From Parapedobacter tibetensis (GTDB lineage Bacteria; Bacteroidota; Bacteroidia; Sphingobacteriales; Sphingobacteriaceae), in contig NZ_JAMXBE010000010.1 of NCBI RefSeq assembly GCF_024704835.1, positions 62,001 to 126,000 on the forward strand: a stretch of 64,000 bases of DNA, in the 5' to 3' direction. Position 1 is the first letter of the stretch. Every line of letters begins with the position of its first letter. The notes under the pieces are model-generated. The model saw nothing but the letters and a program-made list of their open reading frames with translations. It ran no database searches and had not been told where the DNA came from. Shown here piece after piece: positions 44,148 through 52,592 of the stretch. The translations under genes were made by a program, and so were the position numbers.

Positions 44148-44195
44148 TTTGGTATATAACAGTAAAGTGTTTATATTTATCAATATGTAGGTCAT
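44148..44195 (+). promoter_or_regulatory. Operator-bearing promoter before the 44325 BNR gene
   Basis: TTTG (44148-44151), 20-bp spacer, TATATTTA (44172-44179), 5 bp, then ATGTAGGTCAT (44185-44195), an ATGT-N3-ACAT site with one change. The sequence around it (ATCAATATGTAGGTCATAATA) is nearly identical to that of the promoter at 18302. It lies in a 266-bp gene-free gap (44059-44324). Confidence 0.7.
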
Positions 44196-44324
44196 AATAC
44201 TTTAATGGCCTAGTGCAGCGGACAAGATAATATAACCAATGAAACTAGTTAAGGATGGTGTAGTAGATTATTTACCTGTTTTGCACTGGATTTATTAATG
44301 CTGCGTCCACACTGATATCAAAAT

Positions 44325-46088
44325 ATGGCTTTTTTAAAAATATCCTGGTCTTTCCTCGCTTTGTATGGCATACTCGTTGTCGTGCCGGATGTTCATTCAC
44401 AAACGTTGGAAATATTCAATCCGCTGTCGGATCAGGTGTATAGTGACGATTTTGACGACGAAACGGAAGCGAGGAGCCCAAGCCATTGGATAGAAAACAA
44501 TAGGCACGATTACTGGTCTGTCGTCAGGGGTGATGCCAATAAAGCGTATCGTGTGAAGAGCAACGAAGTTTCGACCTATTCGTGGCTGCATGTATTCGAA
44601 AAGAACGTCACATTCGATGTCCGCTTCAAGGTCGTTGAAATTGCTGAAGAGGATGCTGAACTAAAGTTTGCGGTGCGGTTCAATGATTATGAAGCGCTGG
44701 TATACGTGGGATATGATTTCAAAACCGAAAAATGGTATATCGCCGAACAACGGGGTAAGGATTTTGAGCAGGTCAATTTTGAGCAGGTCATAGATGTCAG
44801 CCGCAATTTGGAGCCGTTGAAACGGGGCGATTGGCACAATATTCGGGTGCTTTCTAATAATGAGACAGTGACGGTTTATATTGACGACATGACGCGACCC
44901 AAATTATGGGCTACGGATATCAGGCACCAGTCTCCGGGGCGCGTGGCTTTGAGCGCATACAACGCTACCGTTGACTTTGATGATGTGGTGCTGAACCTCC
45001 GGAGTGGGCAAGGTCGGGTAAACGAGGGTGTATTGGAATACACGATAGGGGATGACGATCGCTTTAGGGAAGGCGCGTCGATTGTGGAAAAAAGCAACGG
45101 TGATCTCTTGCTATTGCATCGTGCAGAAGAATTCCACTCCTCGGATCAAGGCCAAACGTTCACAGGTCCATACCCGTTTAGTTGGCCAAAGAACGAGCAT
45201 GGGCATCATAGCGTCCTCCGGTTACAATCGGGGAAGCTGTTGAATATGGTAGCAGAGCGTTTCGGCCAAGGGGCACGATTTAGAGCCAAACTTTCAAGCG
45301 ATGATGGTGCTACCTGGGCGGATGGAGGGGTGACATGGGAAGCCTATCGCGAAGGGCTCCCCGGCAAATCCGAAGTGATTGTAATGAATGATAAATTGAC
45401 CCAGGTGCCCGGCGGACGGGTCTTCTTCGTGGTGCCAGCCAGAAAAGACGATGGAGAGAAAATAGTCGGTCATAAAACAGAAATCTATTATTCGGATGAC
45501 GAAGGTAAAACGTGGAACCAATCGAAGAACGACTCGGACGACTTCACGAAGCTCAGCCGGTATGCGGAAGGGAAAGTCATCCAAACCTCGGACGGGACAT
45601 TAAGATTGTATACCCCCTGGACCCACGCCCACAGCGTGCGGTATTCGGAATCCCACGACAACGGGGAGACCTGGAAGGGGGACTTTGCGTTGGATCAATT
45701 CAGGAACGCAAGGTCATCCTTTGCCTTGATACAGGACATGTATGCATCACGACCTACGTTTTACATGGTATGGGTATATAATAACATGTATGATACGGAC
45801 ATTGTGTTTTTACCTCGTTCGCGGTTGGGCTTAGCCAGAAGCTATGATGGTATCAATTGGGAGTACATGATGGATGTGGAGCGGTGGATAAGCCCAGCCA
45901 AGAAAGATAGACGGATAATCACCCAGATTCTTGATCCGAGCCTGACCGCCACAGACAAATATCTGTATGTGACCATCGGCCGGTCCGACCGGGCAGCCGA
46001 CAATGGCCACAATCATCAGCGGCTGCGGGTATACCGGATTGAGAAAGCGAAATTGCATCCCTACGCCACATGGCCTAACGAATTTTAA
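44325..46088 (+). CDS. Exported protein with LamG/ConA-like and BNR sialidase-superfamily domains
   Basis: A 587-residue protein with a signal peptide (MAFLKISWSFLALYGILVVVPDVHSQ). Residues about 37-225 form a concanavalin-like domain (YSDDFDDETEARSPSHWIENN..., ELKFAVRFNDYEALVYVGYDF, DWHNIRVLSNNETVTVYIDD, GRVALSAYNATVDFDDVVL). From about 235 a propeller begins with Asp boxes SSDQGQTF, SSDDGATW, SDDEGKTW and SHDNGETW. The sialidase RIP arginine and a YSxL tyrosine are not evident, so the catalytic class is uncertain; it may be another glycosidase or a binding protein. It is a single-gene unit between two operator-bearing promoters. Confidence 0.78.
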   Translation: MAFLKISWSFLALYGILVVVPDVHSQTLEIFNPLSDQVYSDDFDDETEARSPSHWIENNRHDYWSVVRGDANKAYRVKSNEVSTYSWLHVFEKNVTFDVRFKVVEIAEEDAELKFAVRFNDYEALVYVGYDFKTEKWYIAEQRGKDFEQVNFEQVIDVSRNLEPLKRGDWHNIRVLSNNETVTVYIDDMTRPKLWATDIRHQSPGRVALSAYNATVDFDDVVLNLRSGQGRVNEGVLEYTIGDDDRFREGASIVEKSNGDLLLLHRAEEFHSSDQGQTFTGPYPFSWPKNEHGHHSVLRLQSGKLLNMVAERFGQGARFRAKLSSDDGATWADGGVTWEAYREGLPGKSEVIVMNDKLTQVPGGRVFFVVPARKDDGEKIVGHKTEIYYSDDEGKTWNQSKNDSDDFTKLSRYAEGKVIQTSDGTLRLYTPWTHAHSVRYSESHDNGETWKGDFALDQFRNARSSFALIQDMYASRPTFYMVWVYNNMYDTDIVFLPRSRLGLARSYDGINWEYMMDVERWISPAKKDRRIITQILDPSLTATDKYLYVTIGRSDRAADNGHNHQRLRVYRIEKAKLHPYATWPNEF

Positions 46089-46156
46089 CCTAGCGATAAT
46101 CATAAGACACTCCTCGTGACAAGCAGTTGGTATTGCTCTGGCGATTTCCAGAATAA

Positions 46157-46205
46157 TTTGGAATTGTAAATATATTGTTTCTATATTTGTTGATATGTTC
46201 TACAT
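46157..46205 (+). promoter_or_regulatory. Operator-bearing promoter of the two-sulfatase operon
   Basis: TTTG (46157-46160), 21-bp spacer, TATATTTG (46182-46189), 5 bp, then the perfect inverted repeat ATGTTCTACAT (46195-46205). The first in-frame ATG of the downstream frame (46195) is inside this operator, at the predicted transcription start, so it cannot be the translation start. Confidence 0.8.
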
Positions 46206-46233
46206 AATAAAGTGGAGCCAATTATTGACCCAT

Positions 46234-47694
46234 ATGAAACGCCCAAGACCATTCACCGCGATTGTATTGTTATTACTGGTGACCCTATGCAACATCAGCA
46301 TGGCGGCTGCCCAGCCTCCGCAAAAACCGAATATCATTGTATTTCTTGTCGATGATCTGGGATATAGCGATGTGAGTTGCTACGGTAGTGATTACTATGA
46401 AACCCCTCATATCGATCAGCTGGCCGAATCGGGGATGCGGTTTACCGATGCATATGCCAGCAGCACGCTCTGCTCGCCGACACGGGCAAGCCTACTCACC
46501 GGCAAAAATCCCGCTCGTTTACACATTACCCATGCCATTCCCATTCAGGGATACAGACGTATCGATGGGGGAAAGGGTACCCCGTTGAAAGATGCGGACT
46601 ATGTGATGAACCTGCCACTGGAGGAAGTGACGATCGCCGAGGCGTTGAAGGTTGGTGGCTATGCCACTGCCAGTATCGGCAAATGGCATGTCTGCGATGA
46701 CTTAGCCTATTACCCCGAATACCAGGGTTTTGATGTCAACATCGGCGGCAACCACCATGGACATACGGGCGAACATTTCTATCCATACCACGGCCGGTGG
46801 CGGATGGCGGAGGGTCATCCCTGGGTAGAATGGAACACACTCCCTGATGGGGAACAGGGGGAGTATCTAACCGACCGGTTGACCGCTGAAGCGGTCGATT
46901 TTATAGCAGACAACAGCGATAGGCCTTTCTTTCTATATTTATCTCACTATGCCGTGCATACACCGATCCACGCGAAAAAGGACATTCAGGAGCGTTATGA
47001 ACAGAAGGCCCCGGATTCGCTGAAAGGGCATGTGAAACCGGCCTACGCCGCCATGATTGAAAGCGTTGATGCCAGCATGGGAGCCATCATGGAAAAACTA
47101 GCGGCCTCCGGGCTTGCGGAAAATACCATTGTGATCTTTGCCTCCGACAACGGGGGGCATGGTAGACAGACGTCGAATTATCCCTTCCGGGGCAACAAGG
47201 GCAACTTCTATGAAGGCGGAATCCGGGTGCCACTGATCGTCCGCTGGCCGGGGGTCACCAACCGGACGTCGGTTTCGGAAACGCCGGTGATCACGACTGA
47301 CCTCTATCCGAGTATACTGGACATGGTGGGCCTGCCCCTGATGCCCGATCAGCATCGGGACGGTGTCAGCTTGGTTCCTGTGCTCAAGCAGGAGGGGACG
47401 CTGGCACGGGAGGCGCTTTATTGGCATTTTCCGAATTATGTAGGTACCGGCCATCCCAATCCAGCTACTCCGCTAAGCGCAATCCGGTATCACGACTGGA
47501 AGCTGATCGAATCCCTCGAAGATGGCACGCTGGAGCTGTATGATTTGAAGACTGATCAGGAAGAATTGTATAATTTAGCCTCGTCAAATAGGAAAATGGC
47601 CAAATCCCTCCAGCAGATGCTGGAGATATGGAGAAACCAAATCGATGTACAGATGCCCGAGATCAATCCTGCATACCAAAAAACAGAAAAATGA
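46234..47694 (+). CDS. Type I sulfatase (S1 family, arylsulfatase-like)
   Basis: Start ATG 46234 (MKRPRPFTAIVLLLLVTLCNISMAAAQ) gives a signal peptide; the earlier ATG at 46195 lies in the operator. The product has 486 residues. Sulfatase features: NIIVFLVDDLGYSDVSCYGSDYYETPHIDQLAESG, the formylglycine motif CSPTR at Cys80 followed by ASLLTGK, GKWHVCDD, SHYAVHTPIHAKKD, SDNGGHGR and LIVRWPG. It acts outside the cytoplasm on sulfated glycans. It differs from the sulfatase at 16840 and from its partner at 47691, so at least three sulfate linkages may be addressed. Its stop overlaps the next start by four bases. Confidence 0.93.
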   Translation: MKRPRPFTAIVLLLLVTLCNISMAAAQPPQKPNIIVFLVDDLGYSDVSCYGSDYYETPHIDQLAESGMRFTDAYASSTLCSPTRASLLTGKNPARLHITHAIPIQGYRRIDGGKGTPLKDADYVMNLPLEEVTIAEALKVGGYATASIGKWHVCDDLAYYPEYQGFDVNIGGNHHGHTGEHFYPYHGRWRMAEGHPWVEWNTLPDGEQGEYLTDRLTAEAVDFIADNSDRPFFLYLSHYAVHTPIHAKKDIQERYEQKAPDSLKGHVKPAYAAMIESVDASMGAIMEKLAASGLAENTIVIFASDNGGHGRQTSNYPFRGNKGNFYEGGIRVPLIVRWPGVTNRTSVSETPVITTDLYPSILDMVGLPLMPDQHRDGVSLVPVLKQEGTLAREALYWHFPNYVGTGHPNPATPLSAIRYHDWKLIESLEDGTLELYDLKTDQEELYNLASSNRKMAKSLQQMLEIWRNQIDVQMPEINPAYQKTEK

Positions 47695-49145
47695 GATCCA
47701 TTCAATCCAAACTTTTCGTTGTGCTCTGCCTGGTGTTGAGTAGTCTGCAGGTGCTTGCCCAAGGGGACGAAAAACGTAAGAATGTCCTTTTCTTCCTGGT
47801 AGACGACCTTCGGCCGAACCTGAGGTGCTATGGTGATCAACGCGCGTTGACACCGAATATTGACAGATTAGCAAAGCAAGGCATCCTATTCAACAACGCC
47901 CATTGCCAACAAGCCGTGTGCAGTCCCTCGCGGACCTCCATGCTGACCGGATTGCGGCCGGATGAGACGGGCGTTTACGACCTGCAAAGCCATTTCAGGG
48001 ATCATGTGCCCCATGCCATAACACTTCCCCAGCGGTTTAAAAATCAGGGTTATTTCACGACAGGCGTCGGAAAAATCTTCCATAACTCAAAAAACACCCT
48101 CGATCCCATCTCGTGGACGAAGGAAGTATCGCCGGTGAGCGGCACCACCTATGTGCTCCCTGAAAACCGACATGGAGGCGGCAAGCAGCGCATTACGGAA
48201 ATGGCCGATGTGCCTGACACCGCATATGCCGACGGAATGATAGCCGAGGGTGCCATCTGCTTGCTGGAGGAGGCTAACCAGCTAGATGACCCTTTTTTTA
48301 TTGCGGTAGGCTTTAAGAAACCGCATGCGCCCTTTTGCGCACCAAGGAGGTATTGGGACCTGTACGACCGTTCGGCATTTCGTGCGACGGATAAGGCCCG
48401 ACCCATAGGCAGCCCGGATCTGGCATTTCATCAATGGCAGGAACTCAGGGGGTATAATGATATTCCGGATGAAGGCGGCATTTCGCCCGAACAGGAGCAA
48501 GAAATCATCCATGGATATTACGCCTGCATCAGCTATGTAGACACACAAATCGGAAAAGTAATGGATCGATTGGAAACACTTGGTTTGAGTGACAATACGG
48601 TTATTGTGCTTTGGGGTGACCATGGTTACCACCTGGGGGAGCAGGATTTATGGTGTAAATCCACCAATTTTGAGTTGGATACCCGGGTGCCGTTGATCGT
48701 TGCATCACCCGGTATGCGAGGAAATGGCAGCAAGACCGATGCCATGGTGGAATCCGTGGATATTTATCCCACGTTGAATGACTTGTGTGGCATTATGCCG
48801 ATGGATGGCTTGTCCGGAATCAGTTTACGGCCACTGTTGGACAATCCCTCGGCAGTATGGGGATACCCTGCTTTTAGTCAGTTTGTGCGGCCTTATCAGG
48901 CCATTCTCAAAAAAAACAGGCCAACACATATGGGGTACTCGGTTCGCCTAGCAGGGTGGCGGTGTACGTATTGGTATGATTTGGAAAAAAATGCCGTGGT
49001 TGAACGGGAGTTGTATCGGCTGGATGGTCACGGCCCTGAACGTGAAAACGTTACAGGCCAGCATGCGGTATCCGAGGTGGAAGCGCAGCTGGCTGTACTG
49101 ATCGATCAGTACAGCCATAATACGTACGTGAAATCAAGCCGGTAA
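47691..49145 (+). CDS. Sulfatase of the iduronate-2-sulfatase-like group
   Basis: The frame is open from 47628, but the ATG at 47691 (MRSIQSKLFVVLCLVLSSLQVLAQ) provides the signal peptide and overlaps the preceding stop as ATGA, a sign of translational coupling. The product has 484 residues. Features of the iduronate-2-sulfatase-like group: NVLFFLVDDLRPNLRCYGD, the CSPSR motif at Cys77 (CQQAVCSPSRTSMLTGLRPDETGVYDL), ITLPQRFKNQGYFTTGVGKIFH, GFKKPHAPFCAPRRY and WGDHGYHLGEQDLWCKSTNFE. Members remove 2-O-sulfate from uronates and related sites; the true substrate here is not fixed by sequence. Confidence 0.92.
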   Translation: MRSIQSKLFVVLCLVLSSLQVLAQGDEKRKNVLFFLVDDLRPNLRCYGDQRALTPNIDRLAKQGILFNNAHCQQAVCSPSRTSMLTGLRPDETGVYDLQSHFRDHVPHAITLPQRFKNQGYFTTGVGKIFHNSKNTLDPISWTKEVSPVSGTTYVLPENRHGGGKQRITEMADVPDTAYADGMIAEGAICLLEEANQLDDPFFIAVGFKKPHAPFCAPRRYWDLYDRSAFRATDKARPIGSPDLAFHQWQELRGYNDIPDEGGISPEQEQEIIHGYYACISYVDTQIGKVMDRLETLGLSDNTVIVLWGDHGYHLGEQDLWCKSTNFELDTRVPLIVASPGMRGNGSKTDAMVESVDIYPTLNDLCGIMPMDGLSGISLRPLLDNPSAVWGYPAFSQFVRPYQAILKKNRPTHMGYSVRLAGWRCTYWYDLEKNAVVERELYRLDGHGPERENVTGQHAVSEVEAQLAVLIDQYSHNTYVKSSR

Positions 49146-49164
49146 TTAAAAAAATCAACTTTAA

Positions 49165-49212
49165 TTTGCATCGGATAGTAGAACTCCATATATTTGTGAA
49201 TATGTTCTACAT
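49165..49212 (+). promoter_or_regulatory. Operator-bearing promoter of the PKD/sialidase/SusCD operon
   Basis: TTTG (49165-49168), 20-bp spacer, TATATTTG (49189-49196), 5 bp, then the perfect ATGTTCTACAT (49202-49212), identical to the operator at 46195. AACCAATTATAAATT follows at 49222-49236, as it does in the leader of the 2914 gene. The leader from here to the ATG at 49342 is about 130 nt. Confidence 0.8.
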
Positions 49213-49341
49213 AAGAACTAAAACCAATTATAAATTAGTGCCGTTATGTAATGTCAGGAAAAGCCAGAACCGTTAGTCAATGCAGGGAATAACATACCTG
49301 CAAAGCCATTGAAATTAACCCAATTTAAAAATGCCTAAAAT

Positions 49342-50850
49342 ATGATCAACAAATACACCGCTTTCACGTATTGCTTGCTCTTGATCCACTTGGTCATTTC
49401 ATGTTCAAGAGAGGACACGATGTTTTTGGATCCGCCATTGGAAGCAGCGATTGAAGCGGATCTCCGCGAAATTCAGGTGGGCGACACCGTGAGGTTCAGC
49501 GATATCTCAGCTGGTCTTCCTTCGCAGTGGAAATGGATTTTTGAGGGCGGGAGCCCCGGGGAAAGCGTGGTGCACAGTCCTATTGTGGTCTATGATACGG
49601 CGGGAACCTACCCCGTGACGTTGGAAGTACGGAGAGGGGATAAGGTTTCATCCATTACAATCCCAGACTTTATCGACGTCGGTTACCGGGCCTTGGCCGC
49701 GGATTTCACCACCGATACCACCACCGTTAACCTGGGGGAACAAGTGCAGTTTACCGATCTTTCGGTGGGCTTCCCCGCGTCTTGGCAATGGGAGTTTTAT
49801 GCAGCAAACGGAACGGTTGTCACATCTGAGGAGCAGCATCCGGAAATGACGTTTTCCAAGCCCGGCATTTATTCAGTGAAATTGACCGTATCACACCCGG
49901 GCGGAGAGGGCATGGTGGTCAAGGAGGAATACCTGACGGTTTTGAGTGCTAATCCACCGGAGGCCGAGTTTATGGCCAACAGCACCGGAGTAGCCGCAGG
50001 TGGCTCCATTACGTTTGAGAATAAGACTACGGGTGACGTTACCGGATGGACATGGACATTTGAAGGGGGGAGCCCCGCCACATCTACGGAGCTGAACCCT
50101 ACGGTTGCGTATCATACGCCGGGAAGATACCGTGTGGTATTGGAAGCGTATGACGAAATCAGCACATCTACGAAAACAAGGGAAGGTTTTGTATTGGTCG
50201 TACCTGCTGATGGCCTGGCGGCTTATTATCCGCTAGACGGGGACGGAAATGATATCGGGCCGATGGCGCAGCATGCGTCGATCATTGGCGACGTGGCTTT
50301 TGCTGATGCAAGCCGCTCCGATGTAGGAGCCGCAGCACAGTTCGAAGGTTCCGGCTTGCTGTTGGTTGCGGATGACCCGGCCTTCAACTTTGGCACCAAT
50401 GACTTCACCATCTCCTGTTGGTTGAATACCTCAAATACCAACCGGATGATGATCTGGGCTGAAAGCGGTGCAAATGGCGCCCGCGACAATCAAACGTGGC
50501 TGCGCTTAAACGACAATGCACAACGGCAAATCCGGTTCGCGGTGGAGGATGGCAGCGGCGGTACCATTCAGAACAGCGATCACACAGTCTCGGATGGCCA
50601 GTGGCACCACGTGGTGTGCGTGCGGGAAGGAAGGGTTTCTCGCGTCTACGTAGACGGTACATTGATCAAGGAAGGGACTGCGCCGGTTGTGAAGGACGTA
50701 TCTAACAGCCAGGATTTTAAGATCGGTGCGCAGGAAACCGATGGCGGTGGGACTTATAGCAATTATTTCAATGGAATGATCGACGACTTTTTGGTGTACG
50801 ACCGAGCACTGAGTGAGCAGGAAATTAGCAATTTGTTTGATTTGCAATGA
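49342..50850 (+). CDS. Surface lipoprotein with PKD repeats and a LamG-like domain
   Basis: A 502-residue lipoprotein (VISC, Cys21). Three PKD domains follow one another at about 32-115, 117-205 and 208-292; each has the signature pattern (VRFSDISAGLPSQWKWIFEGGSPGE, VQFTDLSVGFPASWQWEF, ITFENKTTGDVTGWTWTFEGGSPAT). A C-terminal laminin-G-like jelly roll runs from about 297 (LAAYYPLDGDGNDIGPMAQHAS..., NDFTISCWLNT, DGQWHHVVCVREGRVSRVYVDGT, GMIDDFLVYDRALSEQEISNLF). Such proteins bind glycans at the cell surface. Its stop overlaps the next start (ATGA at 50847-50850), coupling it to the sialidase gene. Confidence 0.88.
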   Translation: MINKYTAFTYCLLLIHLVISCSREDTMFLDPPLEAAIEADLREIQVGDTVRFSDISAGLPSQWKWIFEGGSPGESVVHSPIVVYDTAGTYPVTLEVRRGDKVSSITIPDFIDVGYRALAADFTTDTTTVNLGEQVQFTDLSVGFPASWQWEFYAANGTVVTSEEQHPEMTFSKPGIYSVKLTVSHPGGEGMVVKEEYLTVLSANPPEAEFMANSTGVAAGGSITFENKTTGDVTGWTWTFEGGSPATSTELNPTVAYHTPGRYRVVLEAYDEISTSTKTREGFVLVVPADGLAAYYPLDGDGNDIGPMAQHASIIGDVAFADASRSDVGAAAQFEGSGLLLVADDPAFNFGTNDFTISCWLNTSNTNRMMIWAESGANGARDNQTWLRLNDNAQRQIRFAVEDGSGGTIQNSDHTVSDGQWHHVVCVREGRVSRVYVDGTLIKEGTAPVVKDVSNSQDFKIGAQETDGGGTYSNYFNGMIDDFLVYDRALSEQEISNLFDLQ

Positions 50851-52550
50851 TGCTCGAATATAAACGGATAATGGCTAAACGAAAACAACATATGTACCGG
50901 ATGTGCAGCCTTCTTATGTTACTTTCATTCATAGTAGGCCAAGCGGTTGCCGATGGGAGCACTCCGCCGAAAGTGGTTCAAAGCCAGTTTCAGGTACCCG
51001 CATTGATCAATAAAACGGACAATCCGGTGCTAAAAATTAAGGTGACAATACCGGAGTCAGCAAAACGTGCGCAACTCGAAGCGATACAGCTGTCTACCGT
51101 AAGAACCACTGCCGTGAAGGATATCAAGGCAATCCGGGTCTATTATTACGGGAGTGATTCAATAGCCGGAGCGATGAATGAGGTTAAAAAGCAACTTTTT
51201 GGCCAATCAACCGCTAGGGGTGGGGAAGTCCGCATCACTGGCAATCAACCATTGGATCCGGGCGATCATTTCCTATGGGTGTCTTATGAGCTGTTCGATG
51301 ACACGAACTTGGATCATGTGATCTCGGCCAGTTGCCTCTCGCTGACGGTCGATGGGAAAACAACGGCTGTCGGCGCTATGGAGAGGCCCATCGGCCAACG
51401 GCTGGGGGTGGCCGTAAGGCGGCATCAGCAGGATGGCGTACATACGGCACGGATTCCGGGCTTGGCGAGGGCCAACGACGGAACCTTTTTGGCGATATTT
51501 GACGCACGGTATGAAAGCGCACGCGATTTACAGGGGCACATCGATATCGGATTGCACCGGAGTACGGACAATGGCCAGACCTGGGAACCCTTGCAGATTG
51601 CCATGGACATGGGAGAATGGGGTGGGCTACCGCAGAAATTCAACGGTGTATCTGATGCCTCTATTTTGGTAGACAAAAACTCAAACACCATGTATATCGC
51701 CGGTCTGTGGATGCATGGCATTATCAATGAACAGGGCAAATGGATAGCAGGGCTCCATGAAAACAGTGACGATTGGAATCACCAATGGCGGAACAAAGCC
51801 TCCCAATCGGGATTCGGCGAGCGTCAGACATCCCAATTCCTGATCGTGAAAAGTACCGATGGGGGAAAAACATGGAATGAACCGGTCAACCTAACCCGCA
51901 TGTGCAAGAAAGAAGAATGGTGGCTATGGGCGCCTGCTCCCGGCAATGGCATCACACTGGCCGACGGTACACTGGTGTTGCCCACGCAAGGAAGGGACGA
52001 AAAGGGGAGATCCTTTTCAAACATCACCTATAGCACCGATGGTGGAAATACTTGGAAGACCAGTAATCCGGCCTATTCGGGTACAACGGAATGTGCAGTT
52101 GTTCAACTGAGTGACAACAGCTTGATGCTGAATATGCGGTCCGGCAGGAACAAGGGTAAGCTGGGCGACGACAATGGTCGGGCCATTGCCGTGACCAACG
52201 ACTTAGGTACTTCCTGGCAAGCGCATCCATCGTCGTTTGGGGCACTTCCAGAACCGGTTTGTATGGCGAGTCTGTATAAGCACGAATATCAAGCCGACGG
52301 CGTAAGGCAGTCGATGCTGTTGTTTTCAAACCCAAATTCAAAACAATTCAGAGAAAATATGACCATTAAGATTAGTCACGACGATGGGAACACCTGGCCG
52401 GAGGATCATTGGATATTACTGGATGAGGGCCGTAGCCGGGGATATTCCTGTTTAACAACGGTAGACGAGCGTCATATGGGTATACTGTATGAGAGCAGCC
52501 AGGCGGACTTGGTTTTCCAGCGAATTGACGTTCGTGCCTATCAACGCTGA
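50847..52550 (+). CDS. GH33 exo-alpha-sialidase with N-terminal sialidase-associated domain
   Basis: Start ATG 50847 overlaps the previous stop (567 residues); Met16 or other nearby Met codons could also serve, before the signal (MCSLLMLLSFIVGQAVADG). Residues about 35-175 form the BNR-associated N-terminal sandwich. The catalytic propeller has the complete set: Arg202 in TARIPGL, the DARYE strand and DLQGHIDIGLHRSTDNGQTW, Arg431 in LNMRSGRNKG, Arg502 in RENMTIKISHDDGNTW, nucleophile Tyr533 in YSCLT, and the Glu of GILYESS. It closely follows the classical NanH layout, so release of terminal sialic acid is well supported. Asp boxes: STDNGQTW, STDGGKTW, STDGGNTW and SHDDGNTW. Confidence 0.93.
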   Translation: MMLEYKRIMAKRKQHMYRMCSLLMLLSFIVGQAVADGSTPPKVVQSQFQVPALINKTDNPVLKIKVTIPESAKRAQLEAIQLSTVRTTAVKDIKAIRVYYYGSDSIAGAMNEVKKQLFGQSTARGGEVRITGNQPLDPGDHFLWVSYELFDDTNLDHVISASCLSLTVDGKTTAVGAMERPIGQRLGVAVRRHQQDGVHTARIPGLARANDGTFLAIFDARYESARDLQGHIDIGLHRSTDNGQTWEPLQIAMDMGEWGGLPQKFNGVSDASILVDKNSNTMYIAGLWMHGIINEQGKWIAGLHENSDDWNHQWRNKASQSGFGERQTSQFLIVKSTDGGKTWNEPVNLTRMCKKEEWWLWAPAPGNGITLADGTLVLPTQGRDEKGRSFSNITYSTDGGNTWKTSNPAYSGTTECAVVQLSDNSLMLNMRSGRNKGKLGDDNGRAIAVTNDLGTSWQAHPSSFGALPEPVCMASLYKHEYQADGVRQSMLLFSNPNSKQFRENMTIKISHDDGNTWPEDHWILLDEGRSRGYSCLTTVDERHMGILYESSQADLVFQRIDVRAYQR

Positions 52551-52592
52551 TTAGATGACCTGTTTTAATATTACCCAATTATCATTCAAATT

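Noticed and set aside
47628-47690. Earlier start for the second sulfatase of the pair
   Set aside because: It overlaps the end of the preceding sulfatase; the ATGA overlap at 47691 with a signal peptide right after it is the better start.
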